A stretch of DNA of 64,000 bases, from the NCBI GenBank assembly GCA_910587035.1, contig CAJUMQ010000007.1:1-64000 (forward strand), given 5' to 3'. The notes under the pieces were generated by a model. The model did no database searches. It worked only from the letters and a program-made list of their open reading frames with translations, and had not been told where the DNA came from. Source of the DNA: an uncultured Desulfovibrio sp. GTDB lineage: Bacteria; Desulfobacterota; Desulfovibrionia; Desulfovibrionales; Desulfovibrionaceae. Made by a program: the position numbers and the translations under genes. Each line of letters begins with the position of its first letter. Positions within the stretch are counted from its first letter, which is position 1. Positions 33,373 to 41,515 of the stretch are shown here, piece by piece.

Positions 33373-34521
33373 ATGCAGGTCAAAACGTTCACAGGGGCCA
33401 CATCGCAAGAAGTTCTTGCCATGGTCAAGGCCGAGATGGGTCCGGATGCCGTAATTCTGGGCAATCGCACCTATCGGAAGAACGGTGTTGTCTGCCATGA
33501 GATCACCGCGGGCCTGGAACGGGAGGGACAGTCCTATTCTTCCCCGCCTTCCGCCTTTGGTGCTCCTGCCGATGTGCCATCCACCCCCGGGGGCTGGAAT
33601 GAATGGCATCGGGAATGGATGCGCATCAAGGAGCAGCTTTTCGCGCTGATGAAGCCGGCCATCCAGCTGGACAGGCTCACGCCAAGGCAGCGGGTCGCCC
33701 TTGAATATCTGCAGAGGGAAGGTGTTTCGGATGCTGTGGCAGTTGAACTTTACAGGCGTCTTTTGGCGGAGCCGGGAGCCTCTGTGCTGGAATGTCTTGG
33801 CGGCATTGTGCCGGTCAAGGCTTTTGGCCCTGAGCAATGGTCGCAAAGAATACAGATTTTGGCCGGTCCCTATGGATCCGGCAAGACTACCACGGGCCTG
33901 AGATTTGCTCTGTATTTGCGCAAGCAGGACATGGAGGCGAGGATCGCCTTCATCAACGCGGATTGTCTGCGCGGCAATGGCAGGCTGGTTCTGCGCCACT
34001 GGGCCGAACTTTCAAATTTCGCATATCTGGAGGCTCCGGATCGGGAGGCCATGAAAAGGGCTATTACAGCCACCAGCGCATTTGATGCCGTGTTTATTGA
34101 CACCCCCGGCTTTTCGCATGGTAATGATCTTGCCACATGGCTGCAGGAGGTTGGCCTGGAAAAACAGGGGGCGGCCGAACATATAACAATAGCGCCCTTC
34201 TGCGAGGCCATTCAGATTCAGGAATTTCTAAAACGTTACAAGGGCCCGTATCCGGCGGCCATTGTCTGGACAAAGCTGGATGAAGCCATAAGTTTTGGCA
34301 ATATTGTCAACGTGGCCCATAATTCCGGCCTCCCTGTTTCGGCGCTTTCCTATGGGCCGGAACTGAAGGAAAGCCTGGTGCCAGCAACCGAGCCCATGGT
34401 ATGGCGCCTTATTTTCAAAAGACAGCTTCCCGGACCTGTGCCGGGCATGAATGCCGGGGCGAAGACCGCAGGCAGGGCAACCCCTGGGGCCAGACGCCTT
34501 GGCGAGGGGCGCATAGCCTGA
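33373..34521 (+). CDS. flhF: Flagellar biosynthesis GTPase FlhF
   Basis: 382 residues; GAAGGA lies 7 bases upstream. The start MQVKTFTGATSQEVLAMVK with GPDAVILGNRT is the FlhF N-terminal B domain. An N/helical region follows, then the SRP-type GTPase: P-loop GPYGSGKTTTGLRFA (~residue 170), FINADCLRGNGRL, VFIDTPGFSHG and VWTKLDEAISFGNI. FlhF targets the flagellar export and basal-body start site to the cell pole. It leads flhF-fleN-fliA-cheY, the standard order. Confidence 0.93.
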   Translation: MQVKTFTGATSQEVLAMVKAEMGPDAVILGNRTYRKNGVVCHEITAGLEREGQSYSSPPSAFGAPADVPSTPGGWNEWHREWMRIKEQLFALMKPAIQLDRLTPRQRVALEYLQREGVSDAVAVELYRRLLAEPGASVLECLGGIVPVKAFGPEQWSQRIQILAGPYGSGKTTTGLRFALYLRKQDMEARIAFINADCLRGNGRLVLRHWAELSNFAYLEAPDREAMKRAITATSAFDAVFIDTPGFSHGNDLATWLQEVGLEKQGAAEHITIAPFCEAIQIQEFLKRYKGPYPAAIVWTKLDEAISFGNIVNVAHNSGLPVSALSYGPELKESLVPATEPMVWRLIFKRQLPGPVPGMNAGAKTAGRATPGARRLGEGRIA

Positions 34522-34656
34522 CAAGTAAATATAATTTGCATATCTGATAATTCATTGCCGGCGCCATTATTTTGCGATGAGATTGCTGCCGGCCATATTC
34601 CGGATTGTGTTGCCGTATTTACGGCAAATTTCAATCCGCGGCGGATGGAATGAGAA

Positions 34657-35493
34657 GTGAGTAAAGAAGTGGAACAAACTGCAAGTGGTACATTTCCGGT
34701 GGTCTTTACTGTGACATCGGGCAAAGGCGGGGTTGGCAAAACCAATCTTTCCGTCAATCTTGCCGCAGCCCTTGCCGGTATGGGCAAGAAGGTGGTGCTG
34801 GTGGATGCAGATCTGGGCCTTGCCAATGTGGATGTGATTTTGGGCCTCACTCCCCAGAAAAATCTTTTCCATCTTTTTCACGAAGGCTCCAGCCTGCGTG
34901 ACATCCTCTATCCCACGCCATTCGGGTTTTCGATTTTGCCGGCATCCTCCGGCATGAGTGAGATGCTGACTCTCTCCACCGGCCAGAAGCTGGAGCTTCT
35001 GGAGGCCATGGGCGAGCTGGAGGACGAAATTGATTATCTTGTGGTGGATACTGGCGCGGGCATTAATGACAATGTATTGTATTTCAATCTTGCCTCCCAG
35101 GAGCGTCTGGTCATATTGACCCCGGAGCCCACATCCCTGACTGATGCCTACGCCCTTATCAAGGTGCTGAAGCTCAAGCATGGTGTGGAGCACTTTAAGG
35201 TGTGCGTCAACATGGCGCCAGATCAAAAAACCGCCAAGGAGATTTTCAGCTGCCTATATCAGGCTTGTGACCGTTTTCTCAGCGGTGTGTCCCTTGATCT
35301 GGCCGGCGTTATCCCCCGCGATGCCGCAGTGCGCAAGGCGGTTGTAAACCAGAAGCCCTTCTGCGTGCTGGATAGCGAGGGGCAGGCTGCCAAGGCGGTG
35401 AATCAGCTGGCCAGGAACATCATAAACTGGGATATCTCCCAGGAGATAGATGGGAATATAAAGTTTTTCTGGAAAAAGCTGCTTTTCCGCTAA
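34657..35493 (+). CDS. fleN: MinD-like ATPase FleN/FlhG controlling flagellar number
   Basis: 278 residues from GTG 34657. The deviant Walker A is KGGVGKTNLSVNLA, followed by VVLVDADLGLANVDVILGL and the DTGAG segment, as in FleN/FlhG (also called YlxH). The protein opposes FlhF and limits flagellar number. The C-terminus lacks an evident amphipathic MinD helix. It lies 135 bases after flhF, with no terminator seen, and 52 bases before fliA. Confidence 0.9.
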   Translation: MSKEVEQTASGTFPVVFTVTSGKGGVGKTNLSVNLAAALAGMGKKVVLVDADLGLANVDVILGLTPQKNLFHLFHEGSSLRDILYPTPFGFSILPASSGMSEMLTLSTGQKLELLEAMGELEDEIDYLVVDTGAGINDNVLYFNLASQERLVILTPEPTSLTDAYALIKVLKLKHGVEHFKVCVNMAPDQKTAKEIFSCLYQACDRFLSGVSLDLAGVIPRDAAVRKAVVNQKPFCVLDSEGQAAKAVNQLARNIINWDISQEIDGNIKFFWKKLLFR

Positions 35494-35545
35494 ATTATTG
35501 CGTGTTGGCACTCCGCCAGCCATAAGGCGCGAACAGGATGCAATC

Positions 35546-36328
35546 ATGAACAATGGCGTTGCGCCAGCTACATTGAACAGTCCGTGGGAAGCACTGGAGA
35601 CAGGCTCCACTTCATGGGATGATTTCACGCCCCTGCAGCAGGAAAGAATTGTGCGCCACTATGCGCCCAAAATCCGCTTTCTGGCCCTCAGAATGAAGGC
35701 CAGGGTGCCCAGAAGTGTGGAGCTTGGGGAGCTGATCAGTTCCGGCACACTTGGCCTTATGGAGGCCTTGGGCAAATATCAGCCGCAGCTGGGCATTCGT
35801 TTTGAAACCTACGCTGAAAATCGCATTCGTGGAGCCATGCTCGATGAACTGCGGCGCCTGGACTGGTTCCCCCGCTCCCTGCGCCAGAGGGTGCGCGCCC
35901 TGGATGAGGCCATGCGCACCATTGAGCATGACCATGGGCGGCCTGCCACGGAAGACGAATTGCAGGCAATGACAGGCTATGATCTCAAAGAAGTTCGCCA
36001 GGGGCTGGAAGCCCTGCAAAACCAGCTCTGGCTTTCCCTTGATGCCATACAGGACAGCGTCAGTGGAGATTGCCCCGAAGCAGGCGGCGAGCCCTATGAC
36101 AATACTGCTACAAAAGAGCTTATTGAGCGGATAGTGCCCCTTGTGGAGAGCTTGACGACAAGGGAAAAAATGGTACTCTCCCTCTATTATGCTGACGAAT
36201 TGAATATGCGTGAGACTGCCGCTGTCATGGGCATAACAGAGGGGCGTGTTTCCCAGCTGCATTCCCAGGCCATTGGCAGGCTGCGGCGTACTTTTTTTAA
36301 CCGTTATGGCGACAGCGCCGATATTTGA
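35546..36328 (+). CDS. fliA: Flagellar sigma factor sigma-28
   Basis: 260 residues from ATG 35546 (AGGA 7 bases upstream). Sigma regions follow in order: region 2 with ELISSGTLGLMEALGKYQP and FETYAENRIRGAMLDELRRLDWFPRSLRQ, region 3 with GRPATEDELQAMTGY, and region 4 with LTTREKMVLSLYYADELNMRE and the HTH GITEGRVSQLHSQAIGRLR. It directs late flagellar and chemotaxis transcription and would be held by FlgM, not in the window. cheY follows after 20 bases. Confidence 0.93.
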   Translation: MNNGVAPATLNSPWEALETGSTSWDDFTPLQQERIVRHYAPKIRFLALRMKARVPRSVELGELISSGTLGLMEALGKYQPQLGIRFETYAENRIRGAMLDELRRLDWFPRSLRQRVRALDEAMRTIEHDHGRPATEDELQAMTGYDLKEVRQGLEALQNQLWLSLDAIQDSVSGDCPEAGGEPYDNTATKELIERIVPLVESLTTREKMVLSLYYADELNMRETAAVMGITEGRVSQLHSQAIGRLRRTFFNRYGDSADI

Positions 36329-36348
36329 CACATGCAGGAGAATTATTA

Positions 36349-36729
36349 ATGCCCTTTGATCCCAATATGCGTGTTCTGATAGTTGATGACTTTGCCACCA
36401 TGCGCAGGATTGTGCGCAATATTTTGCGTCAGCTTGGCTTGAATAACGTGGTGGAGGCTGATGATGGCACTACTGCCTGGGATGTTCTCAACCGGGACAA
36501 GATCGAGTTCATCGTATCGGACTGGAACATGCCGCACATGACAGGCATAGAGCTTTTGCGCAAGGTTCGCTCCAGCGAGCAGTTCGCTGACATTCCTTTC
36601 CTTATGGTCACTGCAGAGGCCCAGCAGGAAAATATCATTGAGGCCGTGCAGGCAAAGGTTTCCAACTATATTGTCAAGCCCTTCACAGCCGACACCATGA
36701 GACAAAAAATTGACAAGATCTTCCCCTGA
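36349..36729 (+). CDS. cheY: Chemotaxis response regulator CheY
   Basis: 126 residues, a single receiver domain. ATG 36349 is preceded by AGGAG. Acidic pocket residues lie in VLIVDDFATMRRIVRNIL, the phospho-acceptor Asp in IEFIVSDWNMPHMTG, the Thr in FLMVTAEAQQENI and the Lys in NYIVKPFTADTM. This close match to CheY, and its place after fliA, indicate the flagellar motor switch-binding regulator. No kinase or methyltransferase genes are beside it. Confidence 0.93.
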   Translation: MPFDPNMRVLIVDDFATMRRIVRNILRQLGLNNVVEADDGTTAWDVLNRDKIEFIVSDWNMPHMTGIELLRKVRSSEQFADIPFLMVTAEAQQENIIEAVQAKVSNYIVKPFTADTMRQKIDKIFP

Positions 36730-36897
36730 TCAATGTTGCTGACACCTGCCTGAAACGGCGGCGAGCGCAAAGCGCATGAAGCCTATTTTTTGCCTTGCGG
36801 TTCCCGGGCATTTTCGGCAGGGAAAGATAATATTGATTTTGAAATTTGTGGAATTATAAACGCGATTTGCTCCAAGATGTGAACAGGCGGATTTGGT

Positions 36898-37575
36898 GTG
36901 GCTGAAGAGGTGGGGACCAGAGAGCAGACTGTTGCTCCGGAGCTGGAAACGGCGGATGCGGACAATACCCCCGCGACTGTAAAAAAAGTCGAACTCGATC
37001 TGGATGATGCTCCTTTTCTGCAGACCGAGGAGGAACCGGAACCGGAAATGCCGGAGGATGACGAGGCTGCCGGTGGTGGTGATGACGCTGACACCGTAGC
37101 CCGCAAGCGTAAAAAAATGCTTTTGCTTGCAGGCATCGGCGCTGCTGTTCTTGTCATCGCCTGCGTGGCTGTCTGGTGGTTCTTCTTTCGTACCCCCCCC
37201 CCGCCATCCGCCCAGGCGCCAGGGCCAGAAGTTGTGGTTGTGCCCTCAACCCCAGCCGATGCCGGACCCAGGGATATAGTGCGCGAGTTTGCCCCCTTTG
37301 TAATCCCTGTTGGCGAGAGTGATGGCAAGACAAGATTTCTCGTATGCAAATTCTCAGCCATAACAAGGGAGCCAGCCGTCAACGCCGAGATGGAGCAGCA
37401 GATTTTGCCTCTCCGGGATGCCATTTACTATTACCTGCGCAGCAAGGACAGCGGCTTTCTGCTGGATGCAAGAAATGGCGGCGACATAAAGAAGGATCTT
37501 CTTTCCGTATTCAATGATTATCTCAGCCAGGGCAAACTAGAGGATATTGTTTTTGAAAGTTACCTGAGCAAATAA
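36898..37575 (+). CDS. FliL-like flagellar basal-body-associated protein
   Basis: 225 residues from GTG 36898. Residues 1-65 are acidic and low-complexity; a Lys/Arg patch (ARKRKK) then leads into one membrane helix (MLLLAGIGAAVLVIACVAVWWFFF). A Pro-rich spacer precedes a C-terminal periplasmic domain (FAPFVIPV...TRFLVCKFSA, then IYYYLRSKD) that resembles FliL. FliL binds stators near the motor. The long acidic head is unusual for the family. It lies 168 bases after cheY and is probably the first of three or four genes transcribed together. Confidence 0.72.
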   Translation: MAEEVGTREQTVAPELETADADNTPATVKKVELDLDDAPFLQTEEEPEPEMPEDDEAAGGGDDADTVARKRKKMLLLAGIGAAVLVIACVAVWWFFFRTPPPPSAQAPGPEVVVVPSTPADAGPRDIVREFAPFVIPVGESDGKTRFLVCKFSAITREPAVNAEMEQQILPLRDAIYYYLRSKDSGFLLDARNGGDIKKDLLSVFNDYLSQGKLEDIVFESYLSK

Positions 37576-37633
37576 TCTATACGTCGCGGTTATTTTTTTG
37601 GGGGGGTAAAGCTGCCGCGAAAAGGAGCACGCC

Positions 37634-37948
37634 ATGAGCGTTGACACCACCATGGCCGTTCTTTATGCCCAAAGCGGTCTGTCAACCAATGTAGCCAACG
37701 CGGCAATGGTGGCGCCACAGGCGGCGCTGGCCATGACAAGGGTGCTTGCTGCTGAGGCTGCCCGGCAGGAGAGGGAGCAGGTAGAAAAGAATGAAAAGAC
37801 GGAAGAGGCCGGTATACATGACAAGGAAGGCAGTGCCGGATCTTTTCAAAGCAGAATAAGGCAAAGGCGCGCATTGCAAAGGGATGAGGAGCCACAAGAG
37901 CTGGCCGTCACGCCATTTGTGGGCAACCTTTTGAATGTCAGGGTATGA
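37634..37948 (+). CDS. Small hypothetical protein in the flagellar block
   Basis: 104 residues, ATG after AAAAGGAG. I do not recognise a named family. The N-terminal third is Ala-rich and helical, the middle is charged (EREQVEKNEKTEEAG) and likely unstructured, and no signal peptide or membrane helix is present. It overlaps the following gene by four bases (ATGA), so it is probably translated with it. The position between FliL-like and DUF2802-like genes suggests a motility role. Confidence 0.6.
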   Translation: MSVDTTMAVLYAQSGLSTNVANAAMVAPQAALAMTRVLAAEAARQEREQVEKNEKTEEAGIHDKEGSAGSFQSRIRQRRALQRDEEPQELAVTPFVGNLLNVRV

Positions 37949-38367
37949 ACGAGACTATTTTTATAATTCTGATTATTGGCTGCTCCGTGCTCGAGCTGCT
38001 CCTTCTGGGTGGGGCGCTTATCTTTTATATCCGCCTCAAGCGCTCCCAGGTCTTAATGAATACCCTGCAGGAGAACCAGCAGACTTTGCTGGCCCGCATT
38101 GAGATGAATGCCCGTCTGGAACGTGAGATAGTCGCCACATTTGCCCAGCGTCAGGCCGAGCTCAGGGAGTTGGACAGCAAGCTTGAGCAAAGGGCCACAG
38201 ATCTGCGCAGGCTCATGGAGCAGGCTGAGGGTATAGCCAGATCGCCGCAATTCTTGCGGGAGATCATCATAAATGGCCGTAAAAAGGGGCTCTCCCCCCG
38301 TCAGATTGCCCGTAATGCCGGGTTGAGCGTGGATGAGGTGGAACTGATATTGGCGCAGAATCCCTGA
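37945..38367 (+). CDS. DUF2802-like membrane-anchored coiled-coil protein
   Basis: 140 residues: an N-terminal membrane helix (FIILIIGCSVLELLLLGGAL), a long coiled coil with heptads (about residues 35-95), and a C-terminal helix-turn-helix-like segment KGLSPRQIARNAGLSVDEVELIL. This layout fits DUF2802 proteins often found near chemotaxis and flagellar genes. Its ATG overlaps the stop of the previous gene. Function is unknown; a membrane scaffold is a guess. Confidence 0.65.
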   Translation: MNETIFIILIIGCSVLELLLLGGALIFYIRLKRSQVLMNTLQENQQTLLARIEMNARLEREIVATFAQRQAELRELDSKLEQRATDLRRLMEQAEGIARSPQFLREIIINGRKKGLSPRQIARNAGLSVDEVELILAQNP

Positions 38368-38394
38368 CCCCGCATCTTATGACATTTTCCTCCA

Positions 38395-39906
38395 ATGAAT
38401 TTCGCATTTGACAGATTTTTTGGCCAGCATGATGGCGCAACAAGATATCTGAAGAAAATCCCCTGGAAATACTGCCTTTACACGCTGATGCTGCTGTATG
38501 TGGCAGGCATTGTCACCAGTGTATGGCGCATGCGCGACATGATGACAGAAGTGCGCCTCATAGAAAGGGCAGGGCGGGAAACAAGGGAAACCCGCACGCG
38601 CCTCAATGAGATGCAGAATATAATCCCCGGCATTCTTTCCATGAATGGCATCACAAGGGATGATGCGGAAAAAGAACTGCGGAAGATCGAGGGGGAGCAG
38701 GACAAGGCCATCACGCGCCTTGGGCAGATGTTCCCTGCTGAAAGGGCCAGTGTAGCCGCTGTGGAGAATGGCATAGCCCGCATTCGCGAGGCTGTGCGGG
38801 GGCTTGAGGGCAGACTGGCCAATAACCGGAATTATCTTGCGGCCATCAATGGCTACCGGGAGTCCGTTTCCCCACTTGTGCGGGAAGTCAATGAGTCCCT
38901 TAATCAGATATCGCGGAATTCTGATGAAAAGATCATGGGGCTTGAGCAGAGATTCGGCAAATGGCTCACCTTCACATGTCTCATCGCGGTTTTCTCCGGC
39001 ATTTTCATTGTCGCGCTGGCGATGCTGGCCGACAGGCTGCAAAAGGCAGTCACCAGCGCCATGTCCCATAGGGACGTGCTCTTCAGCCGCATATTCCGCA
39101 ATGTCGACGAAGTATTCATGCTGGCATCCGGCGCGGACAGCGTGGAGTATGTAAGCCCCAACAGCTGGAGGAACCTGCATGCTCCAGCTGCCACTGTGCT
39201 TGCTGATCCTGCTGTATTGTATGATCATTTTGCGCCGGAGGATGTTGACTGGCTTAGACAGATCCTCAATGGCCAGGTTGAAATTGAAACGGTTTGTGAG
39301 CGCACTGCCACCATGATGGACACGGACAGGCTGTACAAAATCCGTGTCTATTCTCCCATCACAGACAGCGAAACCGGAAAAAAGCAATATATAGTTTCGT
39401 TCAATGACCAGACCAATATCATCGAGAGACAAAGGGCGCTGAAAGAAGCTTTGGAGGCTGCCCATGCGGCATCAGCGGCCAAGAGCAGCTTTCTTTCCCA
39501 TATGTCTCATGAGATTCGCACTCCCATGAATGCCATCATTGGCATGACCACCATAGCCATCTCACGGATTGACGACAAGGCCAGGGTGGAAGACTGCCTG
39601 GGCAAAATTTCGGAATCCTCCAGACATTTGCTGGGCATAATAAATGATGTGCTCGACATGTCGAAAATCGAGAGCGGTAAGCTGGACATCAGCCATGACT
39701 CCTTCAATCTCTCCGGATGCGTGGAGAATATTGCCAATCTCATGCGCAGCCAGACCCAGGCCAGACAACAGGAGTTTGAAATTCAGCTGGAGAATGTGGA
39801 GAATGAGGAACTGATAGGCGACCCGCTGCGGCTCAATCAGGTTCTTCTCAATATTCTCTCTAATGCCAGTAAATTCACCCCCCCCTGGCGGGTTAATCTC
39901 GCTTAA
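38395..39906 (+). CDS. Hybrid sensor histidine kinase, N-terminal part (frame lost at C8 tract)
   Basis: 503 residues as read. Two membrane helices (residues ~25-42 and ~188-208) bracket a mostly helical periplasmic region; a PAS-like domain follows (DVLFSRIFRNVDEVFML), then the HisKA phospho-acceptor helix FLSHMSHEIRTPMNAIIGM and the start of the HATPase domain with its N box (LLNILSNASKFTP). At that point a run of eight Cs shifts the frame and the product ends about ten residues later. Removing one C rejoins it to the downstream frame, so this is one gene split by a single-base change. It lies 27 bases after the DUF2802-like gene. As read it cannot bind ATP. Confidence 0.8.
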   Translation: MNFAFDRFFGQHDGATRYLKKIPWKYCLYTLMLLYVAGIVTSVWRMRDMMTEVRLIERAGRETRETRTRLNEMQNIIPGILSMNGITRDDAEKELRKIEGEQDKAITRLGQMFPAERASVAAVENGIARIREAVRGLEGRLANNRNYLAAINGYRESVSPLVREVNESLNQISRNSDEKIMGLEQRFGKWLTFTCLIAVFSGIFIVALAMLADRLQKAVTSAMSHRDVLFSRIFRNVDEVFMLASGADSVEYVSPNSWRNLHAPAATVLADPAVLYDHFAPEDVDWLRQILNGQVEIETVCERTATMMDTDRLYKIRVYSPITDSETGKKQYIVSFNDQTNIIERQRALKEALEAAHAASAAKSSFLSHMSHEIRTPMNAIIGMTTIAISRIDDKARVEDCLGKISESSRHLLGIINDVLDMSKIESGKLDISHDSFNLSGCVENIANLMRSQTQARQQEFEIQLENVENEELIGDPLRLNQVLLNILSNASKFTPPWRVNLA

Positions 39907-41032
39907 AATCCAGCAGATGCATACACAAAACAATATGACGCATTTTCGGTTTGTGATAAGGGATACCGGCATTGGCATGAGCGAGGAATTCCTTCAGCGT
40001 ATTTATGAGCCATTTGAGCAGGCATCCGCCGATACTGCCGCCAAATATGGAGGTAGCGGCCTGGGCATGCCCATCACCGCAAACCTTGTAAGTCTGATGG
40101 ATGGCATCATATCTGTCAAAAGCCGCGAAGGGGAGGGCACTACCTTTACCGTGGAACTGCCTTTTGAGATTGGCAGCTCGAATGACCAGCCGGATGATGG
40201 CCTTGGGCTGCTTTCCGTGCTGGTGGTGGATGATGATCCCGATGTCTGCGAACATGCCTGCCTGTTGCTGGAAAAGATGGGAGTGCGGGCAGAGTGGTGC
40301 GAGAGTGGCCATGATGCCATAGAGATGGTGCGTTCCGCCCATGATGCGGGCGAACCATATAATGTCTGCCTGATAGACTGGAAGATGCCCCAAATGGATG
40401 GCGCTGCAACAACGCGCCGCATTCGCGAAGTTGTTGGTGATGACCTTATGATTGTTATCATCAGCGCCTATGACTGGGAGCCCATTGCCGACGATGCCAG
40501 ACAGGCCGGGGCGAATGATTTTATTGCCAAACCATTTTTCATCTCAAATCTTCATGAAGTTCTGGCCAGCGCATCCCAAAATATCAAAAATGGGGCCAAA
40601 GGCATAGATGCAGCCACTCCTGACGCATATGATTTCAGTGGCAAACGGGTGCTTCTGGTTGAAGATAACGAATTTAATCGTGAAATCAGCCAGGAATTTC
40701 TGGAGATGGCAAATCTTGAGGTTGAGAATGCCGAGAATGGCCATGAGGCAGTTGAAAAATTTACCAGCTCGCCGCCAGGCCATTTTGATATTGTGCTGAT
40801 GGATGTGCAGATGCCGCTGATGAATGGCTACGATGCCACGCGTGCCATACGCGCATCAAATCATCCGCAGGCAAGATCAATGTGCATCATTGCCATGACG
40901 GCAAACGCCTTTAATGAGGATGTGGCCCATGCCGTGGCTGCGGGCATGAACGGCCACATTGCCAAGCCTCTGGATGTGCAGCATCTTTACCGCGTGCTGG
41001 CCCGTTATCTGGATACCAAAAATTCAGCCTGA
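39863..41032 (+). CDS. Hybrid sensor histidine kinase, C-terminal part (ATPase remainder and two receivers)
   Basis: The second half of the split gene, in frame +1 relative to the first. The ATG at 39863 is only the first codon of the open frame; true continuity begins at the C-run near 39885. It has the G1 box IRDTGIGMS, F box YEPFEQA and G2 box GSGLGMPITANLV of the ATPase, then receiver 1 (VLVVDDDPDV, acceptor Asp in CLIDWKMPQMDG, Lys in FIAKPFF) and receiver 2 (VLLVEDNEFN, acceptor in VLMDVQMPLMNG, HIAKPLD). All motifs are intact, so decay appears recent or reversible. No ribosome site precedes it. Confidence 0.78.
   Translation: MPVNSPPPGGLISLKIQQMHTQNNMTHFRFVIRDTGIGMSEEFLQRIYEPFEQASADTAAKYGGSGLGMPITANLVSLMDGIISVKSREGEGTTFTVELPFEIGSSNDQPDDGLGLLSVLVVDDDPDVCEHACLLLEKMGVRAEWCESGHDAIEMVRSAHDAGEPYNVCLIDWKMPQMDGAATTRRIREVVGDDLMIVIISAYDWEPIADDARQAGANDFIAKPFFISNLHEVLASASQNIKNGAKGIDAATPDAYDFSGKRVLLVEDNEFNREISQEFLEMANLEVENAENGHEAVEKFTSSPPGHFDIVLMDVQMPLMNGYDATRAIRASNHPQARSMCIIAMTANAFNEDVAHAVAAGMNGHIAKPLDVQHLYRVLARYLDTKNSA
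39878..39885 (+). repeat. Homopolymeric C8 tract at the kinase frameshift
   Basis: Eight consecutive Cs join the two halves of the hybrid kinase. With seven Cs the reading is continuous (TPPGGLISLK); with eight it reads TPPWRVNLA and stops. Confidence 0.85.
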
Positions 41033-41050
41033 CAATGCCGGAGCGCCTGT

Positions 41051-41515
41051 TCAGGACATGGCAAAGTCCACACGGATCTTGAAAAGGCGCGTTGCCGGGA
41101 GGTTGAGGATTGAAATACCAGTCTCATTGCTGATGGCCGCAAGAATATGCTCAGCCGTCTCCCGCGATGGCGCGATGAGTGTAAACCAGATATTATAGGC
41201 GTGATCTCGCTCGTAATTGTGAGTCACGCCTGGCTCCCTGTTCACACGCTCAATAAATTGCTCCAGCTTTTCCACTGGTACCCTGGCCGCGCACAGAGTG
41301 GAAACAAAGCCGAGGCCTCCAGACTGGAAATTAGCCCCCAGGCGTCGGATTATGCCTTTATTACGCATGGCTTCAATGCGGTCAAAAGCTTCCTGCTCGC
41401 CGATGCCCAGTTTATCGCCAATCACTTTGTAGGGGCGGCTTTCCAGAGGAAAATCACCCTGGATGATATCCAGAATCAGTCTGTCCTGCCTGTCAAGCTG
41501 CTGGTTATTTTCCAT
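41051..41515 (-). CDS. Siroheme decarboxylase subunit (AhbA/AhbB, Lrp/AsnC-like)
   Basis: 154 residues from ATG 41515 (an upstream in-frame ATG is at 41524). The N-terminus is an Lrp/AsnC-type HTH (LDRQDRLILDIIQGDFPLESRPYKVIGDKLGI) and the rest an RAM-like domain with GVTHNYERDHAYNIWFTLI, typical of AhbA/AhbB. These proteins decarboxylate siroheme to 12,18-didecarboxysiroheme and are often mislabelled as regulators. It overlaps ahbD by 11 bases and ends the ahbC-hemB-ahbD group. AhbA and AhbB usually act as a pair; only one is in the window, and I cannot say which. Confidence 0.82.
   Translation of the reverse strand: MENNQQLDRQDRLILDIIQGDFPLESRPYKVIGDKLGIGEQEAFDRIEAMRNKGIIRRLGANFQSGGLGFVSTLCAARVPVEKLEQFIERVNREPGVTHNYERDHAYNIWFTLIAPSRETAEHILAAISNETGISILNLPATRLFKIRVDFAMS

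Noticed and set aside
37187..37204. C-run in the FliL-like gene (CCCCCCCCCG) as a second contingency tract
   Set aside because: The gene is open through the run and keeps its domain order; there is no sign of a frameshift, though its length could still vary.
41051..41515. Reading the AsnC-like gene as a transcription regulator
   Set aside because: Its overlap with ahbD and its GVTHNYERDHAYN region fit siroheme decarboxylase better.
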